A DNA stretch of 10,491 nucleotides from JBBRVW01 sp038246545. GTDB taxonomy: Bacteria; Actinomycetota; Actinomycetes; JACCUZ01. Every line of letters begins with the position of its first letter. Within the stretch, counting starts at the first letter, position 1. Shown in pieces: positions 7,640-10,491 of the stretch. The DNA is taken from the NCBI GenBank assembly GCA_038246545.1, contig JBBRVW010000063.1, positions 1 through 10,491 of the forward strand. The letters run 5' to 3'. The position numbers were made by a program, and so were the translations under genes. The notes under the pieces are model-generated. The model did no database searches, was not told where the DNA came from, and worked only from the letters and a program-made list of their open reading frames with translations.

Positions 7640-8127
7640 GCGTCGGCTCCGAGGAGCACGGCGTGCACCGACTCGCAGGCGCCGACCGACGCGAGCAGCC
7701 GGGCGAGGTCCGGTCCGGCCGTCGCGGCCTGCCGGGTGCGCCGACCGGCCGCGCGGCGCTCGAGGCCGGCCAGCCACGTCACGGTCGCGGCCCTGCCGGC
7801 CGGGACAGCGGGGCCGGCGGGCGGCGTCGCCGACCCCCCTGCGTCCGTGGTGGCGGAGCTGCCGGCTCGTGGCCCGCGCAGCGCTGCGGCGTGCGCCTGG
7901 TGCTCGGCGGCGAGCGGCGCCAACCGACCGGTCAGGGCGGGGACCGCCGCGGTCGCGGCGGCGTAGGCGCGGACCAGCTCGTCGACCTCGGCGGCAACGC
8001 GGTCGCGCAGCCGCAGGTCCGGGTCCGGCTGCGGCTCGGCCTGGTCCGGCGCGCCGAGGCAGCCACTCAGTACGAGAGCGCCCGCCGAGGCGAGGACCGC
8101 CCGCCGCGAGGGGTGCACCTCGCGCAT
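7636..8127 (-). CDS. Tat-type lipoprotein, Rv2843-like, upstream of DUF4439
   Basis: A 163-residue exported lipoprotein. The N-terminus carries a twin-arginine motif, SRRAVLAS (residues 7-14), and a lipobox LSGC with Cys23 as the lipidated residue. It would be anchored on the outer face of the membrane. The mature part has Ala-rich helices (~35-95 and 125-160) separated by a Ser/Thr/Pro/Gly linker (SSATTDAGGSATPPAGPA), which fits a small helical bundle, perhaps itself ferritin-like. The start at 8127 was chosen because AGGAGAGGGG lies about 9 nt upstream and the signal peptide then has normal length; the frame stays open to 8247. It is the first gene of the operon with DUF4439 and is divergent from rimP. 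Function unknown; a joint role of the two proteins is inferred from their coupling. Confidence 0.85.
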   Translation of the reverse strand: MREVHPSRRAVLASAGALVLSGCLGAPDQAEPQPDPDLRLRDRVAAEVDELVRAYAAATAAVPALTGRLAPLAAEHQAHAAALRGPRAGSSATTDAGGSATPPAGPAVPAGRAATVTWLAGLERRAAGRRTRQAATAGPDLARLLASVGACESVHAVLLGADA

Positions 8128-8276
8128 GACGGTGACCCCTCTCCTGCCTGCGGTGCCGGCTCGCACCGACGTACGCACGAGATGGTCCCACGGTCGTGAC
8201 CGGCTACTCTCGACCTGCCGGTACGCCGCGAGGCGACCGGTCCGCACGACGACAACAGCACAGCGAGGAGGTCCTG
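8128..8276. promoter_or_regulatory. Divergent intergenic region between the lipoprotein operon and rimP
   Basis: About 149 bp must hold promoters for both directions. Ribosome sites are clear: AGGAGAGGGG for the minus-strand lipoprotein gene and GAGGAGG at 8265-8271, 5 nt before the rimP ATG. TACTCT at 8205-8210 could be a -10 element for rimP, but no convincing -35 is spaced from it, so I do not assign exact promoters. No operator palindrome stands out. Confidence 0.5.
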
Positions 8277-8795
8277 ATGGGCAAGGCGTCGGACCGTGAC
8301 TCGCTCGTCGCGCTGCTCTCGCCCGTGGTGTCGGCCCAGGGGCTCGACCTCGAGGACGTGGCCATCACCCCTGCCGGCAAGCGTCGACAGCTGCGCGTCG
8401 TCGTCGACCAGGACGGTGGGGTCGGGCTCGACACCGTGGCCCGGGTGAGCGCGGCTGTCGCGGCAGCGCTCGACGACTCGGACGCGATGGGTGGCGCGCC
8501 GTACGTCCTCGAGGTGACCTCGCCCGGCGTCGAACGCCCGCTCACCGCACCGCGGCACTGGCACCGGAACCGCACCCGCCTCGTGGTGGTGTCGACGGCC
8601 GAGGGCACGACCCTCGAGGGCCGGCTGGTCGAGGTGGACGACGACGGCATCGGCGTCGAGTCCGACGGCGCGCTGACCCGGCTCGGCTGGGACCGCGTGC
8701 GGTCGGGTCGCGTGCAGGTGGAGTTCAACCGGCCGTCGGGGCAGTCCCGAGCGGACAAGCCCGACGAGACGGACGAGACGGACGAGGAAGGCTGA
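8277..8795 (+). CDS. rimP: Ribosome maturation factor RimP
   Basis: A 172-residue cytoplasmic factor needed for maturation of the 30S ribosomal subunit. The N-terminal alpha/beta domain (residues ~8-90) contains GLDLEDVAIT, RQLRVVVDQDGGVGLD and the family hallmark EVTSPGVERPL (79-89). The C-terminal SH3-like domain follows, with GRLVEVDDDGIGVE and a final VQVEFNRP. The ATG at 8277 was chosen for its strong GAGGAGG site and for matching the usual RimP start; the longer open frame from 8196 lacks support. The acidic tail contains a 9-bp repeat encoding DET. nusA follows after 3 bp, as is usual in bacteria, and the gene is divergent from the lipoprotein operon. Confidence 0.97.
   Translation: MGKASDRDSLVALLSPVVSAQGLDLEDVAITPAGKRRQLRVVVDQDGGVGLDTVARVSAAVAAALDDSDAMGGAPYVLEVTSPGVERPLTAPRHWHRNRTRLVVVSTAEGTTLEGRLVEVDDDGIGVESDGALTRLGWDRVRSGRVQVEFNRPSGQSRADKPDETDETDEEG
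8763..8786 (+). repeat. Short 9-bp tandem repeat in the rimP tail
   Basis: GACGAGACG occurs twice in tandem followed by a partial third copy (GACGAG). It encodes Asp-Glu-Thr, Asp-Glu-Thr, Asp-Glu in the acidic C-terminal tail of RimP. Being a multiple of three, a change in copy number would keep the frame. Confidence 0.8.
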
Positions 8796-8798
8796 GTC

Positions 8799-9830
8799 GT
8801 GGACATCGACATGAGCGCGCTGCGCGGGCTCGAGCGGGAGAAGGAGATCTCGTTCCCGCTGCTGGTCGAGGCCATCGAGTCGGCCCTGCTGGTCGCCTAC
8901 CAGCGCACGGACGGGCACCAGCCCAAGGCGCGCGTCGAGCTCGAGCGCAAGAACGGGCACGTGACGGTCTGGGCGGCCGAGACCGACGAGGAGGGCAACG
9001 TCGTGCGCGAGTACGACGACACACCCACTGGCTTCGGGCGGATCGCGGCGACCACCGCCAAGCAGGTCATCCTCCAGCGGCTGCGCGACGCCGAGGACGA
9101 GCAGACGTTCGGCGAGTTCTCCGGCAAGGAGGGCGACATCGTCAGCGGCGTCGTCCAGCAGGGGCGGGACGCGAAGAACGTCTACGTCGACCTCGGCCGG
9201 ATCGAGGCCGTGGTCCCGCCGCCCGAGCAGGTGCCGGGGGAGACCTACGAGCACGGCATGCGGCTGCGCTGCTACGTCGTGCAGGTGCGCAAGGGCGCGC
9301 GCGGGCCGTCGATCGTGCTGTCGCGCACGCACCCGAACCTGGTGAAGAAGCTGTTCGCCCTCGAGGTGCCCGAGATCGCCGACGGCACGGTCGAGATCAA
9401 GGCCATCGCCCGCGAGGCCGGCCACCGCACGAAGATCGCGGTCCACTCCACCCGCGCAGGGGTCAACGCCAAGGGCTCCTGCATCGGCCCGATGGGCTCG
9501 CGGGCCCGCGCCGTGATGGCCGAGCTGCACGGCGAGAAGATCGACATCGTCGAGTGGTCGGACCAGCCGTCGAAGTTCCTGGCCGAGTCGCTCCAGCCGG
9601 CGCGTGTCAGCCAGGTCGTCATCGTCGACGCCGAGGCCCGGTCGGCACAGATCATCGTGCCGGACTACCAGCTGTCGCTTGCCATCGGCCGCGAGGGGCA
9701 GAACGCCCGGCTCGCCGCCCGGCTCACGGGCTGGCGGATCGACATCCGGCCGGACGTCGTCGCGGCTCCGGCTCCCGCCGCGGCCGCACCGGAGCCCGAC
9801 GCCCCGGGGCCCGACCAGCCCGCGGAGTGA
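8799..9830 (+). CDS. nusA: Transcription termination/antitermination factor NusA
   Basis: A 343-residue RNA polymerase-associated factor that controls pausing, termination and antitermination. Domains in order: N-terminal polymerase-binding domain (1-~108, with DDTPTGFGRIAATTAKQVI), S1 RNA-binding domain from GDIVSGVV (residue 112) to about 180 ending at LSRTHPNLV, KH1 with GSCIGPMG (226-233), and KH2 with AIGREGQNARLAARLTGW (295-312). The short Ala/Pro-rich tail lacks the acidic repeats of proteobacterial NusA, as usual for actinobacteria. The GTG start at 8799 gives MDIDMSAL, parallel to the MNIDMAAL start of mycobacterial NusA, and has GAGGAAG 8 nt upstream. Its stop overlaps the ylxR GTG start (GTGA). 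Confidence 0.97.
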   Translation: MDIDMSALRGLEREKEISFPLLVEAIESALLVAYQRTDGHQPKARVELERKNGHVTVWAAETDEEGNVVREYDDTPTGFGRIAATTAKQVILQRLRDAEDEQTFGEFSGKEGDIVSGVVQQGRDAKNVYVDLGRIEAVVPPPEQVPGETYEHGMRLRCYVVQVRKGARGPSIVLSRTHPNLVKKLFALEVPEIADGTVEIKAIAREAGHRTKIAVHSTRAGVNAKGSCIGPMGSRARAVMAELHGEKIDIVEWSDQPSKFLAESLQPARVSQVVIVDAEARSAQIIVPDYQLSLAIGREGQNARLAARLTGWRIDIRPDVVAAPAPAAAAPEPDAPGPDQPAE

Positions 9831-10108
9831 GCAGCCCGGTCCGCACCTGCGTCGGCTGCCGGCAGCGGGCGGCGGCCGACGAGCTCCTGCGCGTGGTGGC
9901 GCAGGAGGGTGCGGCCGTCCCCGACCCGTCGCACCGGCTCCCCGGCCGCGGCGCGCACGTGCACCCGGTCGTCGGGTGCCTCGACCTGGCCGAGAAGCGC
10001 CGCGCCTTCCCGCGCGCGCTGCGGGTGGCCGGTCCGCTGGACGCCTCGGCCGTCCGCGTCCACGTCGAGGCCCGGTCCGTCGCGGAGGGCGGAGATTCCG
10101 GGGTCTGA
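9827..10108 (+). CDS. ylxR: YlxR (DUF448) family RNA-associated protein
   Basis: A 93-residue small basic protein normally encoded between nusA and infB. The signature RTCVGCRQR (residues 6-14) opens the fold, followed by LLRVV, the LPGRGAHVHP loop (GRGA at 40-43) and the helix CLDLAEKRRAFPRAL. The Bacillus homologue binds RNA or nucleoid and modulates RNase P. The GTG start at 9827 overlaps the nusA stop (GTGA), which implies coupled translation; a longer open frame reaches back into nusA but is a shadow. The last ~15 residues are variable. The expected infB does not start right after it; a hairpin and an SOS-box gene come instead. Confidence 0.94.
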   Translation: MSSPVRTCVGCRQRAAADELLRVVAQEGAAVPDPSHRLPGRGAHVHPVVGCLDLAEKRRAFPRALRVAGPLDASAVRVHVEARSVAEGGDSGV

Positions 10109-10124
10109 CGTCCGGACCGGGTGC

Positions 10125-10154
10125 CCGGCCGCGACTGACACGGTCGACGGCCGG
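10125..10154 (+). terminator. Strong hairpin after ylxR
   Basis: CCGGCCG (10125-10131) pairs with CGGCCGG (10148-10154). Inside it CGAC (10132-10135) pairs with GTCG (10143-10146), leaving one bulged A (10147) and a 7-nt loop. That is an 11-bp, nearly all-GC stem 16 nt after the ylxR stop. Only CATCCTT follows, so there is no classic U-tract. It probably ends or weakens the rimP-nusA-ylxR transcript before the SOS-box gene. The role is inferred. Confidence 0.5.
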
Positions 10155-10198
10155 CATCCTTGTGGACACAGGGTTTCCTCAGCTCCGAGCGGGCGACT

Positions 10199-10214
10199 TC
10201 GAACATACGTTCGA
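10199..10214. promoter_or_regulatory. LexA binding site (SOS box)
   Basis: TCGAACATACGTTCGA matches the mycobacterial/actinobacterial SOS-box consensus TCGAAC-N4-GTTCGA at every fixed position. It lies 17 nt upstream of the ATG at 10231 and would put the following gene under LexA repression with induction by DNA damage. An exact match to 12 defined bases is unlikely by chance in a window this size. Confidence 0.8.
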
Positions 10215-10230
10215 GGAAGGGCGGGCCAGG

Positions 10231-10491
10231 ATGCGGGATGGGCGGCAGTCGGAAGCAGCCGTTGATGTCGATCTGGTTGAGGCCGACATCGACCTTGAGG
10301 TCGAGGCGGCGATCGACCGCTTCCTGGCCGGCCTCCCCGTGCCGCCGGAGGATCCGTCGGTCGACCTCATTCACCTGACCGACCTGACCGACCTGACCGA
10401 CCTGACCGACCTGACCGACCTGACCGACCTGACCGACCTGACCGACCTGACCGACCTGACCGACCTGACCGACCTGACCGACCTGACCGAC
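10231..10491 (+). CDS. Unidentified SOS-box gene with in-frame (Leu-Thr-Asp)n repeat, 3' end missing
   Basis: An open frame of 87 codons that runs off the right edge. It starts MRDGRQSEAAVDVDLVEADI and continues with an acidic helix-like part (EVEAAIDRFLAGLPVPPEDP). From residue 49 it becomes 13 uninterrupted Leu-Thr-Asp triplets. GAGGAAGG at 10213-10220, 10 nt before the ATG, is an acceptable ribosome site. The frame is also open upstream to a GTG at 10162, which would put the SOS box inside the gene. The triplet at 10207 inside the box is ACG; in many actinobacterial SOS-box genes of the 13E12/DUF222-HNH type, as I recall, an ATG sits at this spot and proteins begin MFE. Here the text after it would also read FEE, so the start may have been lost by T-to-C change. 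The DUF222 link is a guess. It stands where infB is expected. Confidence 0.5.
   Translation, partial: MRDGRQSEAAVDVDLVEADIDLEVEAAIDRFLAGLPVPPEDPSVDLIHLTDLTDLTDLTDLTDLTDLTDLTDLTDLTDLTDLTDLTD
10375..10491 (+). repeat. 13 perfect tandem copies of the 9-bp unit CTGACCGAC
   Basis: The unit repeats without any mismatch from 10375 to the last base. It is in frame with the upstream open reading frame and encodes Leu-Thr-Asp. One plus-strand frame has TGA in every unit; all minus-strand frames stay open. Because the window ends inside the array, the true copy number is unknown, and this may be a contig edge caused by the repeat. Confidence 0.97.

Noticed and set aside
8067..10169. A 700-codon open frame on the minus strand across rimP, nusA and ylxR
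   Set aside because: Antisense to three conserved genes, with low-complexity His/Asp/Arg-rich text and no recognisable domain.
9724..10374. A 216-codon minus-strand frame across ylxR and the SOS region
   Set aside because: Mostly antisense to ylxR and nusA, with no domain; a minus-strand gene reading from the repeat side cannot be supported.
10160..10378. A 72-codon plus-strand frame ending in the first repeat unit
   Set aside because: It is Arg/Ser-rich and in a different frame from the acidic, better-looking frame behind the SOS box, and it stops at the TGA inside the repeat.
10375..10491. CRISPR array or transposon end at the tandem repeat
   Set aside because: Units are contiguous 9-mers without spacers, and no inverted repeats or transposase are present.

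Overview
The window is very GC-rich, with codon third positions that are almost all G or C. It carries a rimP-nusA-ylxR block whose order matches actinobacterial genomes (in Mycobacterium tuberculosis: Rv2844, Rv2843, rimP, nusA, ylxR). I read it as chromosomal DNA of a member of the Actinomycetota. The genus cannot be fixed from the sequence.

Region 1 (1-5367, + strand) is the downstream part of a sugar-utilisation operon, apparently for a mannose-containing glycan. In order it holds the end of a CUT1-type ABC sugar permease (5' end outside the window), a GH130 family glycoside phosphorylase/hydrolase, a Gfo/Idh/MocA NAD(P)-dependent sugar oxidoreductase, a small cupin of the phosphomannose isomerase type, and a large secreted protein with a probable alpha/alpha-barrel and a C-terminal beta-rich, carbohydrate-binding-like part. 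The first four genes are joined by ATGA stop/start overlaps, which suggests one mRNA with coupled translation. Glycan would be trimmed outside, imported by the ABC transporter, and processed inside by GH130, the oxidoreductase and the cupin. The exact substrate is inferred.

Region 2 (5401-7210, + strand) holds an APH(6)/hydroxyurea-phosphotransferase-like small-molecule kinase, a terminator-like hairpin, and a decayed GGDEF-EAL cyclic-di-GMP gene. The decayed gene has lost nearly all of its GGDEF domain and carries three single-base frame changes.

Region 3 (7193-8127, - strand) is a two-gene operon: a Tat-exported lipoprotein followed by a DUF4439 ferritin-like protein. It is divergent from rimP, as in other actinobacteria.

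Region 4 (8277-10108, + strand) is rimP-nusA-ylxR: ribosome maturation, transcription elongation/termination, and an RNA-associated small protein. infB normally follows. Here the block is instead followed by a strong hairpin, a perfect mycobacterial-type LexA (SOS) box, and an open frame that runs into 13 perfect copies of a 9-bp unit encoding Leu-Thr-Asp. The window ends inside this array. This SOS-box/repeat gene is the most unusual part of the window; its identity is unknown because only its N-terminal part is present.
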